64,000 nt of DNA from Candidatus Micrarchaeum sp. Its GTDB lineage: Archaea; SpSt-1190; DYHY01. Position 1 is the first letter of the stretch. Each line of letters begins with the position of its first letter. Both the position numbers and the translations under genes were made by a program. The DNA is taken from contig DYHY01000004.1 in assembly GCA_020723935.1 (NCBI GenBank), positions 10,429 through 74,428 on the forward strand, written 5' to 3'. This document shows, piece by piece, positions 38,569-46,501 of this stretch. Below the pieces are notes generated by a model. That model saw only the letters and a list, made by a program, of their open reading frames with translations. It searched no databases and was not told the origin of the DNA.

Positions 38569-38952
38569 CTAGTAGACGAACGCTATGAGCTTCCCTCCCA
38601 CCTTCTTCTTCTTGGCTTCCTCGTGGGTTATGACGCCCGCCGAGGTTGTCAGGATGAGTATGCCGAAGCCCTGGGCCGGGAGGTAGCGCTTCTCCCATTT
38701 CTCTATCTCAAAGACTCTCACCGGGGTCCTCGGGCTTATCGCCCCGCAGTTGTTCACGGTGTGTGGGAGCTTCAGGCGGTAGACCTTGCCCCTGCCGTCG
38801 TCTATCGTCTCGAACTCCCCGACGTAGCCGTTCTTCTGCATGAGCTGCAGCACCGCGGTACAGACCGCCGACGTGGGCCGGACGAGCGCCTCGCTCTTCC
38901 CGCTATTTGCGGCGTTCTTCACCGTCGCCATCATGTTCGAAAGCGTTGTCAT
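38569..38952 (-). CDS. rps8: 30S ribosomal protein uS8
   Basis: The 127-aa uS8, a primary binder of helix 21 of 16S rRNA, has an N-terminal LSNMMATVKNAANSGK and the C-terminal FGILILTTSAGVITHEEAKK that forms the RNA-binding turn. Length is normal and the start at ATG 38952 is unambiguous. Confidence 0.95.
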   Translation of the reverse strand: MTTLSNMMATVKNAANSGKSEALVRPTSAVCTAVLQLMQKNGYVGEFETIDDGRGKVYRLKLPHTVNNCGAISPRTPVRVFEIEKWEKRYLPAQGFGILILTTSAGVITHEEAKKKKVGGKLIAFVY

Positions 38953-38980
38953 TTTCTCTTCGTTCTCCTTCCTTGGTTCG

Positions 38981-39142
38981 TCATTCGTACTGCTTGAAGC
39001 CGAGGTCCTTGGAGACCTCCCTGAAGCACTGCCTGCAGACGTTGAGGCCGTACTTGCGTATGAGGGCGTTGTGGTTCCCGCATATCCTGCACTGCCTCGA
39101 CCCCTTGCCGAAAGCGCGCTGCACCTTCTGGTTCTTGACCAT
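38981..39142 (-). CDS. rps14: 30S ribosomal protein uS14 (zinc type)
   Basis: A 53-aa gene that is easily missed. ATG 39142 opens [18 protein letters not shown], and [10 protein letters not shown] with [10 protein letters not shown] gives two CxxC pairs, the zinc-binding form of uS14. It ends FKQYE at TGA 38981. It fits between uL5 and uS8, its normal archaeal position. Confidence 0.95.
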   Translation of the reverse strand: MVKNQKVQRAFGKGSRQCRICGNHNALIRKYGLNVCRQCFREVSKDLGFKQYE

Positions 39143-39151
39143 GTCGGACTA

Positions 39152-39691
39152 CTATTCCTCCTCCTTGCCCTCTTCGCGGCTCGATATCTTGGCCCCGAAG
39201 CGCTTCGCGAACTCCATCGCGTCCTCCCTGGACACCCTGTGATGTAGCCCCACCTTCGCCGGCCTCATCCGCCTCCACTTGACGCGGTAGCCCGGACGCT
39301 TGAGCGTGACGCACACGTCCATCCCTATTATCCCGAGGCTCGGGTCGTACTTGACGTCGGGGAGGTCGATGTACTCCTTTATCCCGAACGCGAAGTTCCC
39401 CTCGTTGTCGAAGCTCGTCTCGCGGACGGTGTTCTCGGCCGCCGCAAGCGCCCGCTTGAGGAACTTCTCCGCGGCCTCGCCGCGCAGCGTCAGCTTGCAG
39501 CCTATGACGGTGTTGGGGCGCACGCCGAAGTCCGGGATCCTCTTCGTCGTCATGGTCTTGACGGGGGTCCTGCCCACGACCTTCTTGAGGACGTTTATCG
39601 CGTTCTCCAGCTTCGCGCCGCCTTCGCCGACGCCGACGTTTATCGTCACCTTCTCTATCGCGACCTGCTGCATCGGGTTGGTCTTGGCCAT
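39152..39691 (-). CDS. rpl5: 50S ribosomal protein uL5
   Basis: The 179-aa uL5, which contacts 5S rRNA and the P-site tRNA, starts MAKTNPMQQVAIEKVTINVG and shows TVIGCKLTLRG and the C-terminal RRMRPAKVGLHHRVS. It starts three bases after the eS4 stop. Confidence 0.95.
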   Translation of the reverse strand: MAKTNPMQQVAIEKVTINVGVGEGGAKLENAINVLKKVVGRTPVKTMTTKRIPDFGVRPNTVIGCKLTLRGEAAEKFLKRALAAAENTVRETSFDNEGNFAFGIKEYIDLPDVKYDPSLGIIGMDVCVTLKRPGYRVKWRRMRPAKVGLHHRVSREDAMEFAKRFGAKISSREEGKEEE

Positions 39692-39693
39692 CT

Positions 39694-40422
39694 CTAGGCT
39701 GCCTCCTTCTTGCCCTCGGAAACCGTGAGCTCGGGCTTGCCCACGCCGACAGCTATCACATACTCCTTGAGCGTCTCGAGGGACTTCCTGCCGGCTTCGA
39801 GGAGCACCGTCGGGGGGGAGTTCGCCGTCCCGCTCCTGAACTCCGATATCTCGAAGACCTTGCCCGTGTGCGCGCCGTCGTAGACGACGACGATGGTCCT
39901 CTTGTCGAGGGGTATGTACTTGGCGACCTTGCCGCTCTTCAGGTCGAAGAGCACCGAGAAGCCGGTCTTGACGGACCCGGCCGCCGCGGCGTCAAGGAGG
40001 AGGGTCCTCCCGTCGTGGAAGGCGACCTGCGTCTTCCCGCCGCCGATCGTGCGCTTCCCCGTGACCTTGAGGATCTTGAGGAGCGCCTCCTTCTCCGGTA
40101 TTTCGACCAGGCCCAGGCCCTTCCCCAAGGGGACCACCCGGTAGTGCTTGCCGACGGTCTTGAATGTGATCGTGTCCATGAGCCCCACCGCGAGCGAGCC
40201 CTTCATGCACGCCTTGCCGTCGACGAGGACCTCCTTGGCCCCCAGGATCGCGTTGACCTCCCTTGCGGTCCGTCCCAGCTTCAGGACGTCGCGCATCACG
40301 ACGAGGAGCGGCAGCGACCTGTCCTTCGGGTGCCTGCCCGGCTTGGGCGTGACGACCCAGTACGCGGTCTTCTTGCCCGTCTTCCAGTAGGACGGGGATA
40401 TTATGCGTTTCAGATGCGCCAT
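39694..40422 (-). CDS. rps4e: 30S ribosomal protein eS4
   Basis: The 242-aa archaeal/eukaryotic eS4 has an S4-type RNA-binding domain (KLGRTAREVNAILGAKEV), a KOW-like central domain (PLDKRTIVVVYDGAHTGK) and a C-terminal acidic end. ATG 40422 follows the uL24 stop by two bases. Confidence 0.95.
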   Translation of the reverse strand: MAHLKRIISPSYWKTGKKTAYWVVTPKPGRHPKDRSLPLLVVMRDVLKLGRTAREVNAILGAKEVLVDGKACMKGSLAVGLMDTITFKTVGKHYRVVPLGKGLGLVEIPEKEALLKILKVTGKRTIGGGKTQVAFHDGRTLLLDAAAAGSVKTGFSVLFDLKSGKVAKYIPLDKRTIVVVYDGAHTGKVFEISEFRSGTANSPPTVLLEAGRKSLETLKEYVIAVGVGKPELTVSEGKKEAA

Positions 40423-40424
40423 GA

Positions 40425-40808
40425 CTATTTCTTCCTCCCTGCTGCCGTCGCCCTTTCGAGTGCCTTCTTCCTCATCTTGTCGTCCCCGGATATCTCCAGG
40501 ATGATGAGGTTGGACGGGTGGAGCGGGACGCGGACCTTGGACCCGTTGACCTTCTGCACCGTGACGCCCTCCAAGTAGGCCCTGGACCTGACGAGGTCCA
40601 CTTCCTCAACCTTGGCGACGGTCCCGTTGAACTCGCCGCGCACGACCTTGACCTTGTCGCCCTTCCTCAGCTGGATCGCGCGCTTCCCTATCTTCGCCTT
40701 CAGGTCCTTGGAGACGTGCGCGTGCACGAGCGACTGCCGCTTGTGCATCGGCGCGTTGTAGAGGGCTTTGTGCTGGTTTCGCCTAAGGGCGGATCTCGTG
40801 AGCACCAT
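40425..40808 (-). CDS. rpl24: 50S ribosomal protein uL24
   Basis: The 127-aa uL24, an early assembly protein, has the archaeal N-terminal RRNQHKALYNAPMHKRQ and the KOW motif LRKGDKVKVVRGEFNGTV. The start, ATG 40808, directly abuts the uL14 stop. Confidence 0.95.
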   Translation of the reverse strand: MVLTRSALRRNQHKALYNAPMHKRQSLVHAHVSKDLKAKIGKRAIQLRKGDKVKVVRGEFNGTVAKVEEVDLVRSRAYLEGVTVQKVNGSKVRVPLHPSNLIILEISGDDKMRKKALERATAAGRKK

Positions 40809-41237
40809 CTAGACAACAATCCTCGCGACCTTGCCTATCTTGTTCCAGCGCTCGATCGCCTCCTTGGCAATCGCCGCCTTGACCTCGGAGCCCTTGGGGC
40901 CCCCCTCGTCGTCGACGATGACGCAGGTGTTCTCCTCGAATTTGATCCTCGTCCCGTCGGCGCGCCTGAACTCCTTCCTCATGGAAGTGATGACCGCCTT
41001 GGCCAGCTTCTTCCTGTATTCAGGCGTGCCGCTCTTGACCGCGACGAAGACCATGTCCCCGATCGTCGCGCGCGGAGCGCGGCCCCTGACCCCGTGGTAG
41101 CCCTTGATCGCGGCTATCTCGCAGATCTTGGCTCCGGAGTTGTCTATGCACTTGATCCTGCTCCCCGTGTTGAGGCCCCGCGTCGTCTTGATCGTCAGGG
41201 GCCTCTTGCCCGAAACCTTTACACGTCGTTGTCCCAT
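40809..41237 (-). CDS. rpl14: 50S ribosomal protein uL14
   Basis: The 142-aa uL14 has CIDNSGAKICEIAAIKGY and RAPRATIGDMVFVAVKSG, the conserved face that meets 16S rRNA in intersubunit bridge B8. Length is a few residues over the bacterial form, as usual in archaea. Confidence 0.96.
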   Translation of the reverse strand: MGQRRVKVSGKRPLTIKTTRGLNTGSRIKCIDNSGAKICEIAAIKGYHGVRGRAPRATIGDMVFVAVKSGTPEYRKKLAKAVITSMRKEFRRADGTRIKFEENTCVIVDDEGGPKGSEVKAAIAKEAIERWNKIGKVARIVV

Positions 41238-41245
41238 CTAGAAAA

Positions 41246-41635
41246 TCATGCCCCTTCCTTCTTCTTCGCTGCCGCCGGTGTCGCCGCGGCGGCGGCTCGG
41301 ACGTGCTCCGCCCGCTTGATCACCGCTGTGACTATGAAGTTCATCGTCTTGGAGAGCTTCCTCGTCTCCTCGATCCTGACCGTGTCGCCGGACCGCGCGC
41401 CGAGGCCCTCGGGGTTCCTCGCCTTAACCCTGCTGGAGAGCCTCTTGAACCTGTTGTACTTGGGGACCCAGACGACGCGCGGCCACTCCACAATGACCGA
41501 GCCGTGCATCTTGTCGGACACGACCGTCCCCTCGAAAAACTTGCCCCTGGTCCTTACTGCCAGGGCTCCCGCCACGCCGAAAGCACCCTTTGGAGCCGCT
41601 TTGTGCGCTCCTCCGGTCTTGCCATGATCGCCCAT
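41246..41635 (-). CDS. rps17: 30S ribosomal protein uS17
   Basis: The 129-aa uS17 has an archaeal N-terminal extension (about 1-28) ahead of KFFEGTVVSDKMHGSVIVE and ends in an Ala/Lys-rich tail. Its first 82 bases overlap the 3' end of the Rpp29 gene in another frame; the conserved core begins after the overlap, so the N-terminal extension may owe its odd composition to the overlap. Confidence 0.93.
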   Translation of the reverse strand: MGDHGKTGGAHKAAPKGAFGVAGALAVRTRGKFFEGTVVSDKMHGSVIVEWPRVVWVPKYNRFKRLSSRVKARNPEGLGARSGDTVRIEETRKLSKTMNFIVTAVIKRAEHVRAAAAATPAAAKKKEGA

Positions 41636-41904
41636 CCTTCGATATCCACCTTCGTTGTTCTTTTGCTGCTTCCCTTCTTTCCCTCGCCGGCGGGAATCGA
41701 GAAGCGGAACACGGCCCCTTTCTTCGGGACCTTCGTCTCCCGCTGCTTCCTCTTCCCGCTAGCGCTCTCAATCACCAAAAGGCGCTCCGTTTCCCACGCG
41801 ACCGTCCCCGACAGGCCGACGAGGCCAGGGTCCGTCGCGCGCACGACTTTTACAGGAATCCCTGCGAACTCGTGACCCGCAAGGTTCCGAGGTGTGACAG
41901 GCAT
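41554..41904 (-). CDS. rnp1: ribonuclease P protein component 1 (Rpp29/Pop4)
   Basis: Rpp29 supports the catalytic RNA of RNase P in tRNA 5' maturation. The 116-aa protein has AGIPVKVVRATDPGLVGLSG and VAWETERLLVIES, with the KKGAVFRFSIP beta-barrel strand. Position between aIF1 and uS17 is the standard archaeal place. A TATA box (TCTTATAAAC, 41942-41951) about 40 bases ahead starts a new transcript here. The C-terminal 27 codons overlap uS17 in another frame. Confidence 0.9.
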   Translation of the reverse strand: MPVTPRNLAGHEFAGIPVKVVRATDPGLVGLSGTVAWETERLLVIESASGKRKQRETKVPKKGAVFRFSIPAGEGKKGSSKRTTKVDIEGWAIMARPEERTKRLQRVLSAWREPWQ

Positions 41905-41943
41905 AACGTCTGCTGGAAGTAGGGGGCCAGGTTCCCCGGCCGT

Positions 41944-42306
41944 TTATAAGAGTTCCGGATGACCCTTCCTGAGGGAAAAGGGCCCCCTGTGGGAGCAAAT
42001 CAGAAATAGGGGTATTGCGGCCCGCCCGAGGTAGAGGGCGGTGAGGACGAGGACTGCGCACGTGAGCAGGCCCATCTTCCACCTGCGCGGGACGTCCTCG
42101 AGGGCCGTGTCCAGGAAGTCTAGGAACAGGAGGAGGGCGAGGGCGCAGCCCACGAGGAGGATGAGGAAGTTCGCCCCTTGAGAAAAGTCCGCGCGCATCT
42201 TGAAGGAGAAGGCGTTGTAGCCGGAGTCCCCCTAGTTGGCGACCGCGTAGGAGAGGAGCACGAGGGCTAGGAGGAGGCTGGCAAAATAGAGCTTTATGTC
42301 TGCCAC
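41944..42306 (-). pseudogene. small three-TM protein with in-frame TAG
   Basis: GTG 42306 sits about 25 bases after a TATA box (CTTTATTTT, 42327-42335). It gives MADIKLYFASLLLALVLLSYAVAN, a TM helix, then TAG (42234-42232), and in the same frame GDSGYNAFSFKMRADFSQG and two more TM helices (NFLILLVGCALALLLFLDFL; MGLLTCAVLVLTALYL) to the stop at 41944, 120 codons in total. The sequence on both sides of the TAG reads as one protein. ATG 42198 could start a shorter 84-aa version. TAG is used as an ordinary stop elsewhere in the window, so a nonsense mutation is the simplest view. Confidence 0.5.
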
Positions 42307-42356
42307 GGTATTCCTACTAGGCGGGCAAAATAAAGCTTTCCCTGCGCGGGCTGCCC

Positions 42357-42671
42357 TCAGTCGTTGTCCTTGACCTCGACCGATTCGGGGGGGAACCCGG
42401 CCGCGGCCAGGGCGGGGAGTATCCTCTTCCTGTGGTCGCCCTGCAGCTCTATTATCGCGTCCTTCCCGGTGCCGCCGCAGGCGAGGCGCTCCTTGAGTTT
42501 CTTTGTCACGTCCTCAATGTTGACGTCCTTGGGGTTTATCCCCTCGACGAGCGTCACCATCTTCTTGAACCTGCGCTTCTCGACCCGCACGACGATCTTC
42601 TGGACCTCGCGGGAAATGCTCTCGCAGACGCAGAAATCCTTAGGTAGTCCGCACTTCTTGCATACTTCCAT
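42357..42671 (-). CDS. translation initiation factor aIF1 (SUI1)
   Basis: The 104-aa SUI1 protein helps select start codons on the small subunit. It has an N-terminal zinc-like CKKCGLPKDFCVC, then the SUI1 core LVEGINPKDVNIEDVTKKL and KDAIIELQGDHRKRI. It lies between uL29 and the membrane ORF, which is its usual archaeal neighbourhood except for that ORF. Confidence 0.93.
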   Translation of the reverse strand: MEVCKKCGLPKDFCVCESISREVQKIVVRVEKRRFKKMVTLVEGINPKDVNIEDVTKKLKERLACGGTGKDAIIELQGDHRKRILPALAAAGFPPESVEVKDND

Positions 42672-42677
42672 TTGCGA

Positions 42678-42887
42678 CTATTTGCCCATGACCTTCTTGG
42701 ATGAGGAGACGGTGAGAAGCTTGGCGATGGCGCGGCGGATGTTCTTGATGCTCGACGGCTTCGTCGGCGCTCTCCCGGTCGCCCTCTTGGACATCTCCTT
42801 CACTAGTTCCGCCCTGAGCTCTTTTAACCTTTTGCCGGCTTCCGCCGCTCCGAGGCCCGCGAGCTCCTTCTTCTTGATGATCGCCAT
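42678..42887 (-). CDS. rpl29: 50S ribosomal protein uL29
   Basis: A 69-aa helical hairpin protein near the exit tunnel, with LRAELVKEMSKRATG and PSSIKNIRRAIAKLLTV as its two helices. Two bases separate it from uS3 upstream and six from aIF1 downstream. Confidence 0.93.
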   Translation of the reverse strand: MAIIKKKELAGLGAAEAGKRLKELRAELVKEMSKRATGRAPTKPSSIKNIRRAIAKLLTVSSSKKVMGK

Positions 42888-42889
42888 CC

Positions 42890-43591
42890 CTACTGTACCT
42901 CCCCGGCCGATGCCGCCGCCGGCGCGGCCTGCGGCTGCTGCGGCTGCTGCGGCTGCTGCGGCTGAGCCGGTTTCTGGGCCGCCGCGCTCGCCGCGATGTT
43001 CTCGGCGATCAGGACCTCGTCCGGGAAGCCGACGTTCTGGGGCATTATCCTCACGCGCACGCCGACGACTCCCGGCTTGAGCTGGGCGTCGTAGTATCCG
43101 ACGAGGACGCTGTCCTTGACCACCTGCCCGCAGTGCCTGATGTAGCCCTTCTTGAATATCCAGTCCTTGGCCCTGGCGCTAGGGACCTTGCCCGAGATTC
43201 GGATCTCGGCGCCCCTCGCCCCGGCGAGCATTATGCTGTCAAGGACCCTGTGGGCGACCTTCTTGAAATAGTAGCCGCGCTCCAGGAACCCGCCGACCTT
43301 CGCCGCCTGAAGCTGCGCGTCAACGTCGGGGTTGTCTATCGTCTTCACCTCAACCTGCGGGTTGTCTATCTTGAAGTCGGTCTTGAGCTTCTCCGTGAGC
43401 TCCTTGATGCTCTCGCCGCTCCTGCCGATGACGAGGCCCGGGCGCATCGCGTAGATTATGACGCGCGTGCCCATGGGCGTGCGCTTTATCTCGGTGTGCG
43501 AGTAGCCGGCGCGCCTAAGGTTGCGCGCTAGCATCCTCATCACTTCCAGCTCCTTCATCTTCTCCGACACGAAGAACTTTTCGACTGTCAT
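42890..43591 (-). CDS. rps3: 30S ribosomal protein uS3
   Basis: The 233-aa uS3 lines the mRNA entry channel. It shows the KH domain (RPGLVIGRSGESIKELTEKL) and the C-terminal GVRVRIMPQ, then a Gln/Pro/Ala-rich tail (QPQQPQQPQQPQ) encoded by a GCTGCG repeat, which is unusual for the family and probably disordered. Confidence 0.95.
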   Translation of the reverse strand: MTVEKFFVSEKMKELEVMRMLARNLRRAGYSHTEIKRTPMGTRVIIYAMRPGLVIGRSGESIKELTEKLKTDFKIDNPQVEVKTIDNPDVDAQLQAAKVGGFLERGYYFKKVAHRVLDSIMLAGARGAEIRISGKVPSARAKDWIFKKGYIRHCGQVVKDSVLVGYYDAQLKPGVVGVRVRIMPQNVGFPDEVLIAENIAASAAAQKPAQPQQPQQPQQPQAAPAAASAGEVQ

Positions 43592-43592
43592 C

Positions 43593-44048
43593 TTAGCGCA
43601 CCCTCTCCTCCAGAACTATCTCCACGCTCGCCCTTCTGCTTCTGTTGGACGGGCCCTTGGCGAAGGCGCGGGCGGTGCCGGGCCTCTTGTGGACCGACCT
43701 GTTTGCGACCGCGCTCACGACGTAGAGCCTCTTCTCGTCCAGGCCCTTGGCCTTGGCGTTGCCCTTGGCGTTGAGGAGGATCGTGAGGACTTCCTGCGCG
43801 GCGTTCACCGGGAAGCGCGCGGGCCCGATGCCCGGCTTGTGCCCGACCTCGGTGTTGTACCTGCGGAACCTTATCGGGGTCTTCACGTAGATCACCTTGC
43901 TGAGGACGTCCTCTGCCTGGGCGACCGGGAGGCCCCGGATGTTCCAGACAACCTCGACTGCGTCCTTTGCGGATATGTGCAGCGCCATCGCGTGGGCCTT
44001 GGCAACCTTCGCCCCGTTGGGCGCTTCGTAGGAATATTTCCTTGGCAC
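43593..44048 (-). CDS. rpl22: 50S ribosomal protein uL22
   Basis: The 151-aa archaeal uL22 reaches into the exit tunnel through its beta hairpin (YNTEVGHKPGIGPARFP). It ends in the conserved RASVEIVLEE strand. uS3 begins one base after its stop. Confidence 0.95.
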   Translation of the reverse strand: MPRKYSYEAPNGAKVAKAHAMALHISAKDAVEVVWNIRGLPVAQAEDVLSKVIYVKTPIRFRRYNTEVGHKPGIGPARFPVNAAQEVLTILLNAKGNAKAKGLDEKRLYVVSAVANRSVHKRPGTARAFAKGPSNRSRRASVEIVLEERVR

Positions 44049-44069
44049 GTGTGTTGTCCTTCCTCCTTC

Positions 44070-44465
44070 TTACTTGAGCGGGATGAACATGCTGCTCTTC
44101 GTCGCGCCGATTCCCGGAGCCCCGTGCTGGACGCGGTGCCTCGTGAGCGCGAACTCACCCATCCTGTGGCCCACCTGCTCGGCGGTTATCTCGAACGTCA
44201 CGAACTCCTTGCCCGCGTGGACGGCGACCAGGGCGCCCACCATCTGCGGGGTGATTATCACATCTCTGTAGTGCGTGCGCACCGGGTTTTTGTCCTTGTT
44301 CTTGGCCGCGTTCAGGACGTCGAAGACGAACTTCTTCTCCGCGGGCGAAAATCCGCGAAGAAGGCGCCTCCGGGCCCTGGCCGGGACCAGCTTCGAGAAC
44401 TCCTGCAGCGTCAGCTTCTGGAGCTCCTCTATCGTCTTTCCTCGGTATTTGAAGATCCTTGCCAT
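44070..44465 (-). CDS. rps19: 30S ribosomal protein uS19
   Basis: The 131-aa uS19 has the archaeal N-terminal helical extension (FKYRGKTIEELQKLTLQEF) and the core THYRDVIITPQMVGALVAVH and GEFALTRHRVQHG near the A-site finger. Length and start are as expected. Confidence 0.95.
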   Translation of the reverse strand: MARIFKYRGKTIEELQKLTLQEFSKLVPARARRRLLRGFSPAEKKFVFDVLNAAKNKDKNPVRTHYRDVIITPQMVGALVAVHAGKEFVTFEITAEQVGHRMGEFALTRHRVQHGAPGIGATKSSMFIPLK

Positions 44466-44489
44466 CTGGTGAGCGTGTTCCTCCTGTGC

Positions 44490-45293
44490 CTATTCCTTCT
44501 TCTTCTTCTCCTGCTGCTGCCCGGAGTCCTGCTGGCCTCCGGAGCCTCCGCTTACTATCTGGGACTCCTTCTTCTTGGAGGAGCCGCGGCCCATCGAGCG
44601 CGCGGCGATGCTCCCGACCTTCCTTCCGGGCGGCGCGTTGTGGCTCACCGTCTGGGACTTACCCAGGTGCTGGTGGCCTCCGCCCCCGAACGGGTGGTCG
44701 ACGGGGTTCCTCGCGGACGCCGAGCTCCTCGGCCAGCGCAGGTTCCTCGCGTGCTTCTTGTGATGCATCTTCCCAGCCTTTGCGAACGGCTTGAGTATGC
44801 GCCCGGATCCGGCGGCGATCCCTATTGTCGCGCGGCACTGGGGAAGGAGCGTCCTCATCTCCCCGGACGCGAGGCGGATGTTTATGATCCCCCTGTCCTT
44901 GGCGACGATGAACGCGTAGCTTCCGGAGGAGCGGCCGATCTTGCCGCCGTCGCCGGGCCTAAACTCGATGTTGAAGACGGGGATCGTCTCGGGGATCATC
45001 CCGAGCGGGAGGACGTTGCCCTCCTTCGCCTCGGCCTGCGAGCCTATGAAGACCTTCTGCCCGACGAGCAGGCCTTCCTTGGCCGGCACGAGGGCTTCGG
45101 CCGGGCCCCGCCTGATCACCGCGACCGGGACGTTGTGCCCGACGGAGTGGATGATGTCTGAGACCGTCCATTCCTCGGCCGCGCCGTCGGCGGAGGGCTC
45201 CGGATAGGCGAGCGTCCCCGCGTACCTGTGCGAGGGCGCCCTGAAAGTCGGCAGGTTCTTACCGCGTCTCTGTTGGATGAGTCGTTTTCCCAT
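44490..45293 (-). CDS. rpl2: 50S ribosomal protein uL2
   Basis: The 267-aa uL2 is needed for subunit joining and peptidyl transfer. The C-terminal GGGGHQHLGKSQTVS holds the conserved His, and KHARNLRWPRSSASARNPVDHPFG is typical. A Ser/Gln/Lys tail follows (about 245-267). It lies between uL23 and uS19, the standard order. Confidence 0.96.
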   Translation of the reverse strand: MGKRLIQQRRGKNLPTFRAPSHRYAGTLAYPEPSADGAAEEWTVSDIIHSVGHNVPVAVIRRGPAEALVPAKEGLLVGQKVFIGSQAEAKEGNVLPLGMIPETIPVFNIEFRPGDGGKIGRSSGSYAFIVAKDRGIINIRLASGEMRTLLPQCRATIGIAAGSGRILKPFAKAGKMHHKKHARNLRWPRSSASARNPVDHPFGGGGHQHLGKSQTVSHNAPPGRKVGSIAARSMGRGSSKKKESQIVSGGSGGQQDSGQQQEKKKKE

Positions 45294-45300
45294 TTTTCCT

Positions 45301-45684
45301 TCACAGCATCCCGAGTTTCGATGCGAGGTCGGAGGCGGAGGATTCGGGCGACAGGTCTATGTACGCCTTCTTCTTGCCGTTCGCGGCGTTCTGCGTCCTC
45401 ACGGCCGCCACCTTCACGCCGTAGAGCGATTCCATCGCCATGCGCACCGTCCCCTTCGTGGCCGTGCGGGCCACAATGAAAGTTATCGTGTTGAGCGCAG
45501 TCATCCTGACCGCCTTTTCGGTCGTGTAGGGATAAAGGAGGACCTCCTCGGGCCTGAAGGTTCCCGGGAATGCCTTCGCCTTCCCCTTGCCTTTCCCCTC
45601 GGCGCCCGCCGGCGACGCGCCGGGCTTCTTCCTGGGGGATTTCATGGGTTTCTTGACCTGCTGGGGTTCAGCCGTTTCAGCCAT
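45301..45684 (-). CDS. rpl23: 50S ribosomal protein uL23
   Basis: From ATG 45684 (MAETAEPQQVKK) the 127-aa uL23, the docking site for SRP at the tunnel exit, has a basic N-terminal tail (about 1-45) and the core LLYPYTTEKAVRM and KVAAVRTQNAANGKKKAYIDL. Eight bases overlap the uL4 end. The frame upstream of this ATG is uL4 shadow. Confidence 0.94.
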   Translation of the reverse strand: MAETAEPQQVKKPMKSPRKKPGASPAGAEGKGKGKAKAFPGTFRPEEVLLYPYTTEKAVRMTALNTITFIVARTATKGTVRMAMESLYGVKVAAVRTQNAANGKKKAYIDLSPESSASDLASKLGML

Positions 45685-46501
45685 GGTAGTAGAGTTTCTC
45701 CTCCTTGAGTTTCGCGATCGCGCCCTCGCTCCAGACTGTGAGCCTTCCCGGCACCGTCCCGGGCGCGAGAAGCTCGGCGTTGAGCTGGTTGACCGTGACT
45801 GCGTCAACACCGGGGATGTTCCTCGCGGCCCTGAGCGCGGCCGCGCCGGGCTTGGATAGGATGAGGAGGACCGACTTCTTGGCCTTGTAGGGCCGCCCCC
45901 TCATCTTCCCGACGCCCGCACGGGTCTTCCTCTTGGAAACGCGCTCTAGGTCCGAGCCCAGGCCCAGCTTCTGGAGAAGCGTCTCCATCTCCTTTGCCTT
46001 GGAGATCTCCTCCGCGCCGTCCTCGACGATTATCGGGAGCTCCAGCTCCTTCGCTATCCTGTGGCCGCGCGCCTGGACGAGCATTATCTGCGCCGTCGCG
46101 GCGATCGCGCTCCTGATCGCAAGGAGCCTCTCCTTGCGGTTGATCCGCTCCGTGAAGTTCTTCTCGGGGGTGGGGGCGTGCACCGACCTTCCGCCCACCG
46201 CCTGCGGGACGATCTTGGCCTGGCCGACGCGCCTTCCGCCCTTCTTTATCAGGAGGCGTGGGATCCTGGCCTGCCCGTATCCGTAGGAATGGCCCCAGCC
46301 CTTCCTCGTGCCCTTGTAGCGGGCGGACGAGCGCTTGCCGCTCTTGGGGTCCGGGCCGTAGGGCTGCCGCCTCGCGTTCTGCGAGGAGATGACGGCGCGC
46401 GCTATGACGTCGGGCCTCACGCTTTCGGAGAACTGCGACGGGAGATCGGACCTTGCGGAGGTCTTCTCGCCCGACTTCGAATATACTGGAACCTTGCTCA
46501 T
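45677..46501 (-). CDS. rpl4: 50S ribosomal protein uL4
   Basis: The 274-aa uL4 has the long tunnel loop (RRQPYGPDPKSGKRSSARYKG, WGHSYGYGQARIPR) and ends with the conserved NQLNAELLAPGTVPGRL. ATG 46501 overlaps the uL3 stop by four bases. Confidence 0.96.
   Translation of the reverse strand: MSKVPVYSKSGEKTSARSDLPSQFSESVRPDVIARAVISSQNARRQPYGPDPKSGKRSSARYKGTRKGWGHSYGYGQARIPRLLIKKGGRRVGQAKIVPQAVGGRSVHAPTPEKNFTERINRKERLLAIRSAIAATAQIMLVQARGHRIAKELELPIIVEDGAEEISKAKEMETLLQKLGLGSDLERVSKRKTRAGVGKMRGRPYKAKKSVLLILSKPGAAALRAARNIPGVDAVTVNQLNAELLAPGTVPGRLTVWSEGAIAKLKEEKLYYHG

Noticed and set aside
42232-42234. Pyrrolysine or other recoding at the in-frame TAG
   Set aside because: TAG terminates other genes here and no supporting genes are visible. 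Kept as a finding to check, not as a call.
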